Notes: generated by a model from the sequence alone, not told the origin. Positions 34,610-44,378 are shown, numbered from the stretch's first letter. The stretch is 64,000 nucleotides of DNA from Rariloculus sp965263005 (GCF_965263005.1 NZ_OZ253579.1:2666001-2730000), one strand, 5' to 3'. Made by a program: numbers and translations.

Positions 34610-36226
34610 ATGGCTCTCCCCCCAAATCTCACCGAGGCCGAATTTTCCGCAGCGCTCGATGAGTTCAGTGCGGCTGTCGGCGCCGATTGGGTCTTCAGCT
34701 CAGACGAAGACGTTGCCCTGTACCGCGATTCCTATTCAATACACTGGGACGAACCCGAAGAGCGGGTGGCTTCCGCCGCGGTGGCTCCCGCGAATGTGGA
34801 AGAAGTGCAGCAAGTCGTTCGCATCGCGAACCGTTTCGGTATACCTCTGTATCCGATCTCGACGGGGCGGAATCTGAATTACGGCGGGGCAGCGCCGAAC
34901 CTGACCGGCAGCGTCGTGGTTGACCTGAAACGCATGAACCGTATTCTCAAAGTCGACGAGGACAGACATTTCGCGTTGGTCGAACCCGGTGTTGCCTACT
35001 TCGATCTCTACGCCTACATAAAGGAACACGATCTCAAGGTAATGATTGATGTTCCCGACCCAGGCTGGGGCAGTCCCATGGGCAACAGCCTGGATCACGG
35101 TGTGGGCTTCGGCATGGCTCCGTTTCGAGATCATTTTGCGGCTCACTGTGGCATGGAGGTGGTGACACCGGAGGGCGAAGTCATACGCACCGGGATGGGC
35201 GCCTTGCCGGGATCCGATAGCTGGCAGGACTTCCGCTACAGCGCTGGCCCCTCGGTAGACGGCCTGTTTGCCCAATCGAACTTCGGCATCGTCACAAAGA
35301 TGGGATTCTGGTTGATGCCTTTGCCAGAGGCTTATTTGACCGGGACGATATCTGTGCCGCGCTATCAGGATTTGGTAGCAATGGTGGCGGAAGTGAATTA
35401 CCTGGAAGATTCCTTTCTCACTGGACTGCCAAGTTTCAGCAGCCCTCTGGGAGGAGGGTCTGAACAAAGCCCGGCGCTGGCAAGCTTGATGGAAAATGGC
35501 TGGCCTTCCATCGAGCAATTGGAACAGTTTGTTGACTCCCAGGACGGTCCTGCCTGGTCGGTCACCCTGAATTTTTACGGTCCGGAGGAGTCAGTCCGAG
35601 CCAATTGGAGCGCTGCCAAGCGACGTTTTGGTAATGCCATTGCCGGGGCCGTATTCGAGGAAGGTGAATTTCTGACTTTGCCCATACCACCCGAAGATGA
35701 GGCCAATCTTCGCGAAAAACGTCGATTCGGCATTCCCAGCCTGGAAGCCTTTACGCTGACCAGTAGAACTGCACTTACTGCTGACGACCCACCCGAGGGA
35801 CACGCTGACCTTTTGATAATTGTGCCCAGAACAGCTCAGGCAAATTGGGATTGTGCTCGTGTGCTCTATGAAATATACACTGAAATGGGTCTGCCCCCGA
35901 TAACCAGTCCCTTTAGTGCTCCTTCTTCTTTCATTCCACGCTCCTTCATCAGATTTATCCTAATTCCAACCTGGCGTGACCCGGAGAGGAACAGAACTAG
36001 CCGAGAGATATTTTCGCGACTTATCGACCGCTGTGCCGAGCATGGTTGGGGAGACTATCGCACGTCCCCTGCTTTCCAGGATCAATTGGTAGGCACGTAT
36101 TCCTATAACAACAACTCACTGTTGAGATTCCAGGAAAAACTGAAGGATAGTATCGACCCGAATGGAATCATCTCGCCGGGGCGTTATGGGATCTGGCCGG
36201 CAAACATGAGGAACGGCCGCGCATGA
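34610..36226 (+). CDS. VAO/PCMH-type FAD oxidoreductase (4-cresol or eugenol dehydrogenase-like flavoprotein subunit)
   Basis: 538 residues, the length of the flavoprotein subunit of 4-cresol methylhydroxylase. Family motifs are YPISTGRNLNYGGAAPNLTG (FAD pyrophosphate loop), GNSLDHGVGFGMAPFRDHFA, the GMEVVTPEGEVIRTGMG strand and a C-terminal DPNGIISPGRYGIWP. The family oxidises p-alkylphenols by hydride transfer to covalent FAD and passes electrons to a cytochrome c subunit. The next gene, overlapping by four bases, encodes just such a cytochrome. There is no signal peptide, yet the partner has one; PCMH flavoprotein subunits are known to be exported with their partner. The substrate could be a p-cresol, eugenol or vanillyl-type phenol. 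Confidence 0.9.
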   Translation: MALPPNLTEAEFSAALDEFSAAVGADWVFSSDEDVALYRDSYSIHWDEPEERVASAAVAPANVEEVQQVVRIANRFGIPLYPISTGRNLNYGGAAPNLTGSVVVDLKRMNRILKVDEDRHFALVEPGVAYFDLYAYIKEHDLKVMIDVPDPGWGSPMGNSLDHGVGFGMAPFRDHFAAHCGMEVVTPEGEVIRTGMGALPGSDSWQDFRYSAGPSVDGLFAQSNFGIVTKMGFWLMPLPEAYLTGTISVPRYQDLVAMVAEVNYLEDSFLTGLPSFSSPLGGGSEQSPALASLMENGWPSIEQLEQFVDSQDGPAWSVTLNFYGPEESVRANWSAAKRRFGNAIAGAVFEEGEFLTLPIPPEDEANLREKRRFGIPSLEAFTLTSRTALTADDPPEGHADLLIIVPRTAQANWDCARVLYEIYTEMGLPPITSPFSAPSSFIPRSFIRFILIPTWRDPERNRTSREIFSRLIDRCAEHGWGDYRTSPAFQDQLVGTYSYNNNSLLRFQEKLKDSIDPNGIISPGRYGIWPANMRNGRA

Positions 36227-36573
36227 GGCAGACGATTTTCCTGCTTTCTCTATTGCTTGCGGCTGCTTCCACTGCCGTTCTCGGGCAGACCGGGCCTTCC
36301 GAAGCAAACGGAAAAGTCGTTTACGACAAGTGGTGTATTCATTGTCACGGACAGATGGAAAGGGGACCTCTGCCTGGAACGGCTGCGCTTTCCCTGAAGT
36401 ATCGAGGGGAACTCCCGGCGATACTTGAAGAGCGCACCGATCTTGCTCCTGAGTTCATCACAACAGTGGTTCGAGGTGGCTTGTTCGGAATGCCGATCAC
36501 GCGCAAGACGGAAGTCAGCGCTGCCGAGCTCGAAGACATCATCGCGTATCTCACACGCAGTCAGGCACCTTGA
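36223..36573 (+). CDS. Small class I cytochrome c, electron acceptor of the upstream flavoprotein
   Basis: 116 residues. The signal peptide ends about ALG-QTG. One haem motif, CIHCH, lies in YDKWCIHCHGQME, with a possible Met axial ligand in GLFGMPITRKT. The C-terminal helix LEDIIAYLTRSQ is typical of short mono-haem cytochromes. The ATG overlaps the flavoprotein stop (ATGA), as in flavocytochrome pairs such as PchF/PchC. Confidence 0.9.
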   Translation: MRQTIFLLSLLLAAASTAVLGQTGPSEANGKVVYDKWCIHCHGQMERGPLPGTAALSLKYRGELPAILEERTDLAPEFITTVVRGGLFGMPITRKTEVSAAELEDIIAYLTRSQAP

Positions 36574-36725
36574 TCCATTAGTCTTTGCGCTAACCCGAAG
36601 GAATCTACACCGGGGACCAGCGCCGGGGGCCAGAGCGATCGGAGTGGACCCGTCTCAGGGTCGGCGCTCAGCAGCACTCGTCGATGCGCGGAGCGAATCG
36701 CTCCTGAAACCCGCGTCTGCCTGCC

Positions 36726-39287
36726 TCACATCGGGAAATCCACGTGCAAACGAAGATACGCAAAGCGCCCGAACAGCCCGTAGGGCGTCTCCGTGGGGTA
36801 GCGGATACCCCATAGCACGTTCGAGAGATGCGTCTTCGGCAGTTCGTTGGGCAGTTGATCGGCAACGTTATTGATCCCGAACGCTCCGCGCACCACGCCG
36901 GTCTGGAACCGCGCCTCGATATCGACCGTGGTTGCGGCGGCCATTCGGATCATGCCCGTGTCCAACGGGTGTTGAGTCGTAGCACCGTAATGGTTCAGAC
37001 GCAGCAATCCGCCGTAGCGGGCACGCGCCCAATCCACGGTGAAATTGGCTTGGCGCCTTGGCTGGCCGTGTTCCAGAAGCTCCGCCGTCCAACCGCCAAA
37101 GTAATCGGAAAAACCCAGATTGCCGGGTGCGCCGGGGGGTGTCTTGCGGTCGGCGATTCGGGTCTTGTTGACGTTGGCATTGGCGAGCAGCAGAAGATCG
37201 CCACCCGCGGCCGCTGTTCCCCAGCGTACGGAAAAGTCGGCGCCCTGGGTTTCGGTGTCTACCCCGTTGAAGAAAAACGCCACGGTGCCTACCCGCGCTG
37301 CATCACAGGCAGCGATGCCGGCGCAGTCGATCCCGCGGGACCGCACCACGCGGTCTTGAACGTTCGTTCGGTAGGCGTCGATGCTCAGATCGACATCACC
37401 CAGCGTCGCCACCAGGCCCACGCTCACATTCTCCGATGTTTGGTGGGAAAGGGAGTCCACGCCGAACGCCCGGGCGACGCCGTTCCCCTCGTTGACGGCG
37501 TAGACGGTCGTCAGACCGGTCTCGCTGCCCACAAACAGGATCGAATTAAAGCGCCTCTGGGAGAGACTCGGAGCACGAAAGCCCGTCGACAGTGACCCGC
37601 GCAAGGCGAATCCGCCGCCGAGGCGCCATCGTGCGGCCACCTTGCCGGTGGTCTGGGAGCCCGCATCGCTATAGCTCTCAGCGCGCAACGCGGCCCCGAC
37701 GGACAATGCATCGGCGGGCTGGAATTCCAGTTCGACATAGGCGCCGTTGTTGTCGCGGCTGTCGTCGCTCAAGCGCGCGTTGAGCGGGCTGTAGCCGGGA
37801 TATCCCTGGAATCCGCAGGCCGCTACCGTACCCATCAGAGGGGCGCCGTCGGGACCGACGGCGAAAGCGCCGTAGTCATCCGCATGGGGCAGCCCGCACG
37901 ACCAGGAGGCTTCATCTCCGGCGATTTGCCGGTAGTTCTCCAGGCGGTGTTCGAAGCCTGCGGCCAGCGCGCTCAATGCGCTGTCGCTGAACGTACGGCG
38001 CACATCGAAATTGAGCGTCAATTGATCGAACTCGATGCCTCCGCTGTTGCCGTGGAGCGGCCCCGCGTTGGCGACCACGTCGGCAATGGTTGCACCGGGG
38101 TTGCGATCGAGATAGTGAGCGCCGATGGATGCGTTGATGGTGTCGCTTACGCCGAACTCGTACTCGTTGCGGCCATAGGCGGCGCTCAGATCGAGGTCCC
38201 AGCCAGACACCGTGCTGCGCCAGCCAATGACGGCGGATGCGTCATCGATACGGGATTCCTCGTAAGGCAGAAAGCCGTTCGGATAGACCGGGTGGGTGTT
38301 GCGCTCGTGGAAGTTGATGAAGTTGGGCACCACGAAATCCCATGTGTCATCACCCGATTGCAGGCCTTCCCAGTAGTTGTAGCGGAACCGGTAGGCGCCG
38401 CTGGCGCGCCCTTTACGGCGGGAGAGACCACCGAACCCGTACAGTTCAGCACTGCCGCTCATGGGCACAGCGGCGTTGAGGAAGAGGAACGCGCTGTCGT
38501 TCAACGGCGAACTGTGGCTGATGAGTTCGTCCTGGAAATTCGGATCCAAGCCGCCGTTCCCGCCGTTGCGTTGCAACGGATCCTCCTCGTACCACTCCGC
38601 GGTGACGTTGAGGAATCCGTCATCTCCCAGTGGCAGGCCGCCGTTGAACGCCGCACCCACCCGCGAGCCGTTACCCTCCCCCGTGCCGCCCTGAATCATC
38701 AATTCCCCGCCATCGGCGCGGTCCCTCAGTTGGAGATTGATGACTCCCGCGATTGCATCGGAACCGTATTGCGCGGCGGCGCCGTCGCGCAGGACCTCGA
38801 CGCGGGCCACGGCTGTTGACGGGATGGCGCCCAGATCGGTGCCGCCGGCGCCGTAGCCGATGACCCCATCGAGCACCCGCAGCCAGGCCATATTGTGCCG
38901 GCGCTTGCCGTTGACGAGCACGAGGGTCTGGTCGGGGCTCAAGCCGCGAAGCGTGGCGGCGCGCAGCAGCGCACCGTCGCCGACGGACTGACGCGAGTAG
39001 TTGAACGACGGCGCCAATTTCGTCAACGCGGCGCCGAGATCCGCCTCGCCGGCGCGCTCCACATCCACGCCCTGAAAAACGTCCACACCCACCGGCAACT
39101 CGTTGGCCAGGGTCTCTGCGCGGGCGCGGCTGCCGATAACGACGACTTCTTCGAGTCCTCCGGGTCCGGCCGAGCCCACGGCGCCCTGGTTCTGGGCAAA
39201 TAGCGGCGCATGGGCCGGAATCAGCGCGCTGGAACCGACCAGCACAAGCGCAAGACCGACCCAATGAAACTGAATCGATGTACGCAT
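36726..39287 (-). CDS. TonB-dependent outer-membrane receptor
   Basis: 853 residues; the ATG follows GGGGG. The signal peptide runs to about residue 32. The plug domain (EEVVVIGSRARAETLANELP, ATLRGLSPDQTLVLVNGKRR, VEVLRDGAAAQYGSDAIAGV) and a long beta barrel follow, ending with an aromatic-terminated strand (YLRLHVDFPM). It imports a large or scarce substrate such as a siderophore, glycan or aromatic polymer across the outer membrane. It reads convergently to the flavocytochrome genes, so it could serve the same catabolic island. Ligand unknown. Confidence 0.93.
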   Translation of the reverse strand: MRTSIQFHWVGLALVLVGSSALIPAHAPLFAQNQGAVGSAGPGGLEEVVVIGSRARAETLANELPVGVDVFQGVDVERAGEADLGAALTKLAPSFNYSRQSVGDGALLRAATLRGLSPDQTLVLVNGKRRHNMAWLRVLDGVIGYGAGGTDLGAIPSTAVARVEVLRDGAAAQYGSDAIAGVINLQLRDRADGGELMIQGGTGEGNGSRVGAAFNGGLPLGDDGFLNVTAEWYEEDPLQRNGGNGGLDPNFQDELISHSSPLNDSAFLFLNAAVPMSGSAELYGFGGLSRRKGRASGAYRFRYNYWEGLQSGDDTWDFVVPNFINFHERNTHPVYPNGFLPYEESRIDDASAVIGWRSTVSGWDLDLSAAYGRNEYEFGVSDTINASIGAHYLDRNPGATIADVVANAGPLHGNSGGIEFDQLTLNFDVRRTFSDSALSALAAGFEHRLENYRQIAGDEASWSCGLPHADDYGAFAVGPDGAPLMGTVAACGFQGYPGYSPLNARLSDDSRDNNGAYVELEFQPADALSVGAALRAESYSDAGSQTTGKVAARWRLGGGFALRGSLSTGFRAPSLSQRRFNSILFVGSETGLTTVYAVNEGNGVARAFGVDSLSHQTSENVSVGLVATLGDVDLSIDAYRTNVQDRVVRSRGIDCAGIAACDAARVGTVAFFFNGVDTETQGADFSVRWGTAAAGGDLLLLANANVNKTRIADRKTPPGAPGNLGFSDYFGGWTAELLEHGQPRRQANFTVDWARARYGGLLRLNHYGATTQHPLDTGMIRMAAATTVDIEARFQTGVVRGAFGINNVADQLPNELPKTHLSNVLWGIRYPTETPYGLFGRFAYLRLHVDFPM

Positions 39288-39454
39288 CTCGGCCCCCTTG
39301 AACGTCTGTCCGGCGCCGTTCCGAGTGTAGCCCCAAAAGCCGGTATTCCCAAAGTCCGACACCACGTTTCAGAATGCATACGAGTGAACTGCGCCGGGTT
39401 TTCCGGAGACCACTTTCTTGAGTCAAGCCGCCATGGCCGACTGACGAAGTTGGT

Positions 39455-39460
39455 TATAAT
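39455..39460 (+). promoter_or_regulatory. Candidate -10 element upstream of the esterase gene
   Basis: A perfect TATAAT lies 57 bases before the carboxylesterase start in the divergent region shared with the TonB receptor. No clear -35 hexamer is visible at the expected distance. Confidence 0.4.
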
Positions 39461-39517
39461 CTAGTGGAGCAAAGTGGTTCGATCAGCCCTTCGTGCCTCG
39501 AAGAACCGGAGCTACCG

Positions 39518-41134
39518 ATGACTGCGCAACGATCCCGCCGCGACTTCCTGAAGCAGACTTCACTGATTGCCGCCGCATCCAGCCTCCCGCTCGGGCGCGC
39601 CTGGGCCGACGACTTCGTTGAGGCCGCGACGACGTACGGCCGAATCCGCGGCCTCGACGCCGGCGGCATCAATACCTTCAAGGGCGTGCCGTACGGCGGC
39701 ACGACGGCGGGCGCGAACCGGTTCATGCCGCCGACCGGCCCGAGTGCCTGGAGCGGCGTGCGCGATGCGCTCGAATGGGGACCGAGCGCGCCGCAGCGGG
39801 AACCCGGCGCGGCGCGCCAGACCTCGCGTCTCGCCGTGTCGACCGCCAGTCTGCCCGAAGAAAGCGAGGAGTGTCTCGTCCTCAATGTCTGGACGCCGGA
39901 AGTCAACGACCGTCGGCGGCGTCCCGTGATGCTCTGGTGCCACGGCGGCGGCTTCTCAACGGGCTCGGGATCGTCGCCGATCACGGACGGCACGAATCTC
40001 GCGCGCCGCGGCGATGTCGTGGTCGTGACGATCAATCATCGGCTCAACGTGCTTGGGTTCACCTTCCTCGAAGATCTCGGCGGATCCGACTTCGCAGGAT
40101 CCGGCGACGCCGGCATGCTTGACATCGTTCAGGCGCTCGAGTGGGTCCGCGACAACATTGAGCAGTTCGGCGGCGACCCCGATCGCGTAACGGTGTTCGG
40201 CCAATCAGGCGGCGGACGCAAGGTATCGACACTGCTCACGATGCCGTCGGCCCAAGGGTTGTTCCACCGGGCGATCATCGAGAGCGGGGCGACGATCAAG
40301 CTCGTCGAACGCGAGCAGGCCACGCGGGTCGCAGGCGAGTTCATGGCGAGGCTCGGGCTCGGGCGATCGCAGGTGCGCGAGCTGCAGCGATTGCCCGTCG
40401 AGCGGATCATGGCAGCATACTTCGCGGTCGTCAGGGAGATGAATGTCGATCAGATGACGATGGGTTTTTCACCGACCGTCGATGGCCGCTTCGTGCCGCG
40501 CCATCCGTACCATCCCGATGCTTCCGATATTGCCGCTGCCGTGCCCGTCATGCTCGGCTCGACGCGGACGGAACTCACGTCGAGCGCCGATGCGGAGGCG
40601 TTCTCGTTGGCGGACGACGCAATGCGTGCGCGGGTCGGCGCACTGCTCGGCGAGAAGGCGCCGGGTGTGATAGACGTCTACCGCAATGCGAATCCGGGCG
40701 CCACGCCGTCGGACATCTACTTCCTGATCGCGAGCGATCATCGGTATAACGCGCCCGTCATGAAGATCGCCGAGCGACGCTCGGCCCTCGGCCAGGGCCC
40801 GGTCTATCTCTACTACTTCCGCTGGGAGTCGCCGCTTGACGGAGGACGGCTCAAGTCGCCGCATACGATCGAGATTCCGTTCGTCTTCGACAATCTCGAT
40901 GTGTCACCGCTGACGGCCGGCAGTGACGCCGCCCGGGCGCTGGCCGACAAGGTCAGCGATGCATGGATCGCGTTCGCGCGCTCGGGCGACCCGAACACGC
41001 CGAAGCTGCCGGCATGGCCTGCATTCGACGCGGCCGCGCGAGCGACGATGGTGTTCGACGACGACAGCGCCGTCGTCAACGATCCGATCCGTGAAGCGCG
41101 CATCGCAATGTACGACGCGTTGGGGTTGAGCTAG
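39518..41134 (+). CDS. Tat-exported type-B carboxylesterase/lipase
   Basis: 538 residues. Twin-arginine signal QRSRRDFLKQTSLIAAASS. The alpha/beta hydrolase core has the oxyanion segment WCHGGGFSTGSG and the nucleophile elbow GQSGGG with Ser230 (the family norm is GESAG, so the two flanking residues differ). A likely catalytic His is in LKSPHTIEIPFVFDN, and the EDCLVLNV-type motif appears as EECLVLNVWTP. It would hydrolyse esters of aromatic or fatty acids in the periplasm. Confidence 0.88.
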   Translation: MTAQRSRRDFLKQTSLIAAASSLPLGRAWADDFVEAATTYGRIRGLDAGGINTFKGVPYGGTTAGANRFMPPTGPSAWSGVRDALEWGPSAPQREPGAARQTSRLAVSTASLPEESEECLVLNVWTPEVNDRRRRPVMLWCHGGGFSTGSGSSPITDGTNLARRGDVVVVTINHRLNVLGFTFLEDLGGSDFAGSGDAGMLDIVQALEWVRDNIEQFGGDPDRVTVFGQSGGGRKVSTLLTMPSAQGLFHRAIIESGATIKLVEREQATRVAGEFMARLGLGRSQVRELQRLPVERIMAAYFAVVREMNVDQMTMGFSPTVDGRFVPRHPYHPDASDIAAAVPVMLGSTRTELTSSADAEAFSLADDAMRARVGALLGEKAPGVIDVYRNANPGATPSDIYFLIASDHRYNAPVMKIAERRSALGQGPVYLYYFRWESPLDGGRLKSPHTIEIPFVFDNLDVSPLTAGSDAARALADKVSDAWIAFARSGDPNTPKLPAWPAFDAAARATMVFDDDSAVVNDPIREARIAMYDALGLS

Positions 41135-41287
41135 TCGCGTCGGGCGCCGCTCACTCGATGACGCAACGGCACGCTCGAATCCCGGTATCGGGAACCCGAA
41201 CGGCCCAACCCGCTGGTGTCGCACGACCCTTGAACACGGTTGGTGCGACTGTCGTCATCGACCCGATCGAGATCTCCTCGCGCGTTT

Positions 41288-42448
41288 CTACAGATGGAAC
41301 AGGCGTTCCGCGTTGGTCTGGAAGAACTTTTTCTTGTCTTCGTACGAGATCGGCAACGCGTCCATCGCGTGCACTTCCTCGATGTCGTACTGATACGGGT
41401 AGTCCATCGCGTAGAGCACTCGATCGACGCCGAGCACCTGCTGCGCGAACAGGACCATCGGCGCCCACGCGACCCCGCTGTTCGTGACGAAGATGTTCCT
41501 TCGCAGATAGTAGCTCGGCAGCTCGTTCGAGCGGTCGTCGGGCCGCCGCACGGGGTGCGTTCGGTCGATCCGGTAGAGATTGTATGGAATGCCTTCTCCG
41601 CCGTGACCGATGACGACCTTGAGATCCGGAAACCGATCGAAAACGCCGGCATAGATGATCGCCTGGGTATGAAACGCGACTTCGACGCCGAAGCCGAGAT
41701 CGCCCCGGTGCATATCGTGCTCGGCAAACGGCCCGATCATTCCGGGCGACGGTGCGCGTGGATGGATATAAATCGGCGCGTCGAACGCCTCGGCCGCCTC
41801 GAAAATCTCCCAGAATTTCTCGTCGGACAGATATTCACCCTTGGTGTGCGAATTGATGATGACGCCCTTGAGGCCGAGCGTTTGGATACCGCGCTCGATC
41901 TCCCGCGCGGCGCGCCTGGGATCCTGCGGCGCGACCGCCGTCATTCCGACGTAGCGGTCAGGGTAGTTTCGGCAAGCTTCCGCGAGCTGATCGTTCGAGT
42001 CGGCAGCGAGCGCGGTGCCGGTATCGGCGTCGAAAACCTGTACGCCCGGAGCCGTCAAACACAGCACCTGGATATCGATGCCTGCCGCGTCCATCGCGGC
42101 AATGCGGTTCGGGCCGAGGTCCGTGAGTCGCGCAGTGAAGCCCGTCGTGCCCGCAGGGTCGAGATTGCGCCAAAGCGCGACGAAACCGGGCTCGTCGGCG
42201 GGATTGGAATCGAGCACACGCTTCCATTCGCGAAAGATCTCTATCGGACCCCAGGCTTCCTCGGTCGCGATGCGCTTGTAGCCTGCAGGGGCGACCGTCG
42301 GCATCGCCCGTTCTGCGCCGGGTTGCGCAAGCCCTCGCGGTGCCGCCAGTGCGGCGCCGGTTGCCGTTGCAAATCTCAGAAACGACCGTCGAGATCCACG
42401 ACCGGCGGTCGGCGTCCGCGTTATACACGGTGCCCATATCCGGTGCAT
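41288..42448 (-). CDS. Tat-exported amidohydrolase-2 family (decarboxylase-like) protein
   Basis: 386 residues counted from the first in-frame ATG, which lies inside the upstream dienelactone hydrolase gene. The recognisable protein begins at SRRSFLRFATATGAALAAP, a twin-arginine signal, and no start codon lies just before it. Active-site set: EEAW (in place of the usual ExH, as in LigW-type 5-carboxyvanillate decarboxylases), His in APIYIHPRAP, His in IGHGGEG and Asp in YAMDYPYQY. A role in aromatic acid breakdown would suit the neighbourhood. The 5' end seems to have been altered by a deletion joining it to the hydrolase gene. Confidence 0.82.
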   Translation of the reverse strand: MHRIWAPCITRTPTAGRGSRRSFLRFATATGAALAAPRGLAQPGAERAMPTVAPAGYKRIATEEAWGPIEIFREWKRVLDSNPADEPGFVALWRNLDPAGTTGFTARLTDLGPNRIAAMDAAGIDIQVLCLTAPGVQVFDADTGTALAADSNDQLAEACRNYPDRYVGMTAVAPQDPRRAAREIERGIQTLGLKGVIINSHTKGEYLSDEKFWEIFEAAEAFDAPIYIHPRAPSPGMIGPFAEHDMHRGDLGFGVEVAFHTQAIIYAGVFDRFPDLKVVIGHGGEGIPYNLYRIDRTHPVRRPDDRSNELPSYYLRRNIFVTNSGVAWAPMVLFAQQVLGVDRVLYAMDYPYQYDIEEVHAMDALPISYEDKKKFFQTNAERLFHL

Positions 42449-43070
42449 TCGCGCTCGGATTCGAGAATGCGTGCATCGCGTTCCCGTAGACGTGGATCTG
42501 CCAATCTGCGCGGGCTTCCGTGAGCTCGGCTTCGAGTGCGTTGACCGAGTCGACCGGCACCATCGGATCTTCATGGCCGTGCAGCGCGAGCACCTTGGCG
42601 CGGATCTTGACGCCGGCCGTGTTGCCGGGCGAATTGAACAGTCCGTGCAAGCTCACGACACCACGAATGTCGCTGCCCGTGCGAGCGAGGTCGAGTACGC
42701 ACAATCCGCCGAAGCAGTAGCCGATCGCGGCGGTGCGTTCCGCGTCGACTTCATCGCGCTGGCGCAGCGTCTCGAGCGCGGCTCCCATGCGCGCCTGCAG
42801 CAGCGCCCGATCCTCGAGAAAAGGCTGCATGAGCCGGGAGTTCTCCTCCGGGCCTGAGCCGCTCACGCCCTTGCCGTAGACATCGAGCGCGAAACCACAG
42901 TAGCCAAGCTCGGCGAGCTCGCGGGCCTTTGCGCACTCGAGCTCGCCGCGCCCGCCCCAGGCATGGGAAACGAGCACACCGGGCCTCGCGCCCGACCGGT
43001 GCTCGTCCCAGGCCAAATAGCCCTCGAGAAGGTCACCATTGTGCGTATATTCGACATATCGCTCCGCCAT
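41958..43070 (-). CDS. Dienelactone hydrolase with an out-of-frame C-terminal extension (apparent fusion by deletion)
   Basis: The ATG after AGGAG gives 370 residues. The first 230 are a normal dienelactone hydrolase: VSHAWGGRGE, the nucleophile in GYCFGG, Asp in HGHEDPMVP and His in NAMHAFS, up to GTVYNADADRRSW. At that point family members end within about ten residues. Here the frame runs on about 145 residues, reading the amidohydrolase gene in the wrong frame (low complexity, Arg-rich), until 41958. The last family residues and the stop are missing. The join is at 42405-42425, where CGGTCGT occurs twice nine bases apart. It is either a deletion or a sequencing artefact; the core enzyme may still be active. 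Confidence 0.8.
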   Translation of the reverse strand: MAERYVEYTHNGDLLEGYLAWDEHRSGARPGVLVSHAWGGRGELECAKARELAELGYCGFALDVYGKGVSGSGPEENSRLMQPFLEDRALLQARMGAALETLRQRDEVDAERTAAIGYCFGGLCVLDLARTGSDIRGVVSLHGLFNSPGNTAGVKIRAKVLALHGHEDPMVPVDSVNALEAELTEARADWQIHVYGNAMHAFSNPSANAPDMGTVYNADADRRSWISTVVSEICNGNRRRTGGTARACATRRRTGDADGRPCRLQAHRDRGSLGSDRDLSRMEACARFQSRRRARFRRALAQSRPCGHDGLHCATHGPRPEPHCRDGRGRHRYPGAVFDGSGRTGFRRRYRHRARCRLERSARGSLPKLP

Positions 43071-43422
43071 CGTTTCTTCACTCCTGTCGTTAATCGCGTC
43101 ATCCAAACCGGCATTGCCGCTGCCGCCGCACGCGCCCGCGTACGCAAGCGAGGACGAGAAAGTTTACAGTGAATCAGCCGGCATCGAGTGAACGGCGGGA
43201 CGCGGGCCGTCTCCTCACAACAGCCGAGAGCGATCGCCATGCGTCCCGGTCACAGCGGCATCCGGTCAGACGGCAGCGTGACCGGCCGGATCGTCAGCCT
43301 GACCCGGCACGAAGAGACCTCGCGGCCTCGATCCAGCCGGCCCAGTCGTCGATTGCACTGCACGGCCTCCTACGGTACATTCCGTCGTCGCTTGCGACGT
43401 TCATCCATCGGGGGGGACACCT
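43071..43422. other. Intergenic region, no gene seen
   Basis: A GC-rich divergent region between the dienelactone hydrolase and the membrane-protein operon. It should hold both promoters; I see no clear RNA gene, repeat or decayed gene. Confidence 0.5.
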
Positions 43423-44376
43423 ATGGACCTGATTCCGGACACAGCACCGCACTGGCACATTCTGTTGACGCATTTCCCGTCCGTCGGGACCGTCTTCGGG
43501 TTGGGTCTGTTCCTTGCCAGCTTCTATATGAAGAGCGAGGACTTAAGGCGCGCCAGCCTCGTGATATTTGTGCTGATGGGGCTCCTCGTCATTCCGACCT
43601 ACATCAGCGGTGCCGCGACCCGATGGGCGATCGGCAACGATCCGGACGTGTCCCTGGATCTGATCGCGGTACACCAGGACATGGCCTTGTTCGCGTTTAT
43701 CTTCGTAGCGCTCACGGGATGCCTGTCATGGTTTGCACTGTGGCAGTACCGGCGGTTCTCCAAGCCGCACCCGTGGAATCTCATCGCCATCCTCGTGCTT
43801 TCCGTAATTGCGGTGTTCGGGTTGACCCAGACCGGAAACCTGGGCGGCGACATCAACCATGCGGAAATTCGTTCTGCCGAAGACGTCGCGGCAGCCGCGG
43901 GACAGGAAGGCCAGGGCATCACCGCCGCGATCGAAGAGTCCATAATCAGCGGCGCGTGGGCGTGGCCGGCGATGGAAGCAGCACACTTCATGGGCATGGC
44001 GGTGCTCTTCGGTGTCGTGATCATCATAACTCTGCGGACGCTCGGCGTTGCGAAGATGATTCCATTCACGGCCGTGCACAGGCTGTTGCCTCTCGGCATC
44101 CTCGGCTTCTTCGTCAACTCGGTGACCGGCATGCTGTTCTTCATAGCCGATTCGGGCCGCTACACGGCGATGACGAACAGTTTCTACCCGAAGATTTCCC
44201 TGATCATGATCGGCGGCGTTTGCCTCCTGTACTTCACGATTTTCAACAGACCCTGGAACCTGAAGCAGGGCGATGACGGGCCGGTTCAGGCCAAGGTGGT
44301 CGCCGCTTTGACAATAGCCCTGTGGGGCGGGGTCATCATCTACGGCCGCTTGCTGCCCTACCTTGAAGGAGGCTGA
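43423..44376 (+). CDS. Polytopic membrane protein with DUF2231-like and DUF6644-like halves
   Basis: 317 residues with about eight membrane helices. The N-terminal half (PHWHILLTHFPSVGTVFGLG) has conserved His in the first helix like DUF2231 haem-type domains. The C-terminal half (MEAAHFMGMAVLFGVVIII, then VHRLLPLGILGFFVNSVTGM) aligns with the whole of the protein encoded two genes downstream, so the two are paralogues. Conserved buried His suggests haem or quinone binding. It is the first gene of a three-gene operon. Confidence 0.75.
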   Translation: MDLIPDTAPHWHILLTHFPSVGTVFGLGLFLASFYMKSEDLRRASLVIFVLMGLLVIPTYISGAATRWAIGNDPDVSLDLIAVHQDMALFAFIFVALTGCLSWFALWQYRRFSKPHPWNLIAILVLSVIAVFGLTQTGNLGGDINHAEIRSAEDVAAAAGQEGQGITAAIEESIISGAWAWPAMEAAHFMGMAVLFGVVIIITLRTLGVAKMIPFTAVHRLLPLGILGFFVNSVTGMLFFIADSGRYTAMTNSFYPKISLIMIGGVCLLYFTIFNRPWNLKQGDDGPVQAKVVAALTIALWGGVIIYGRLLPYLEGG

Positions 44377-44378
44377 AG

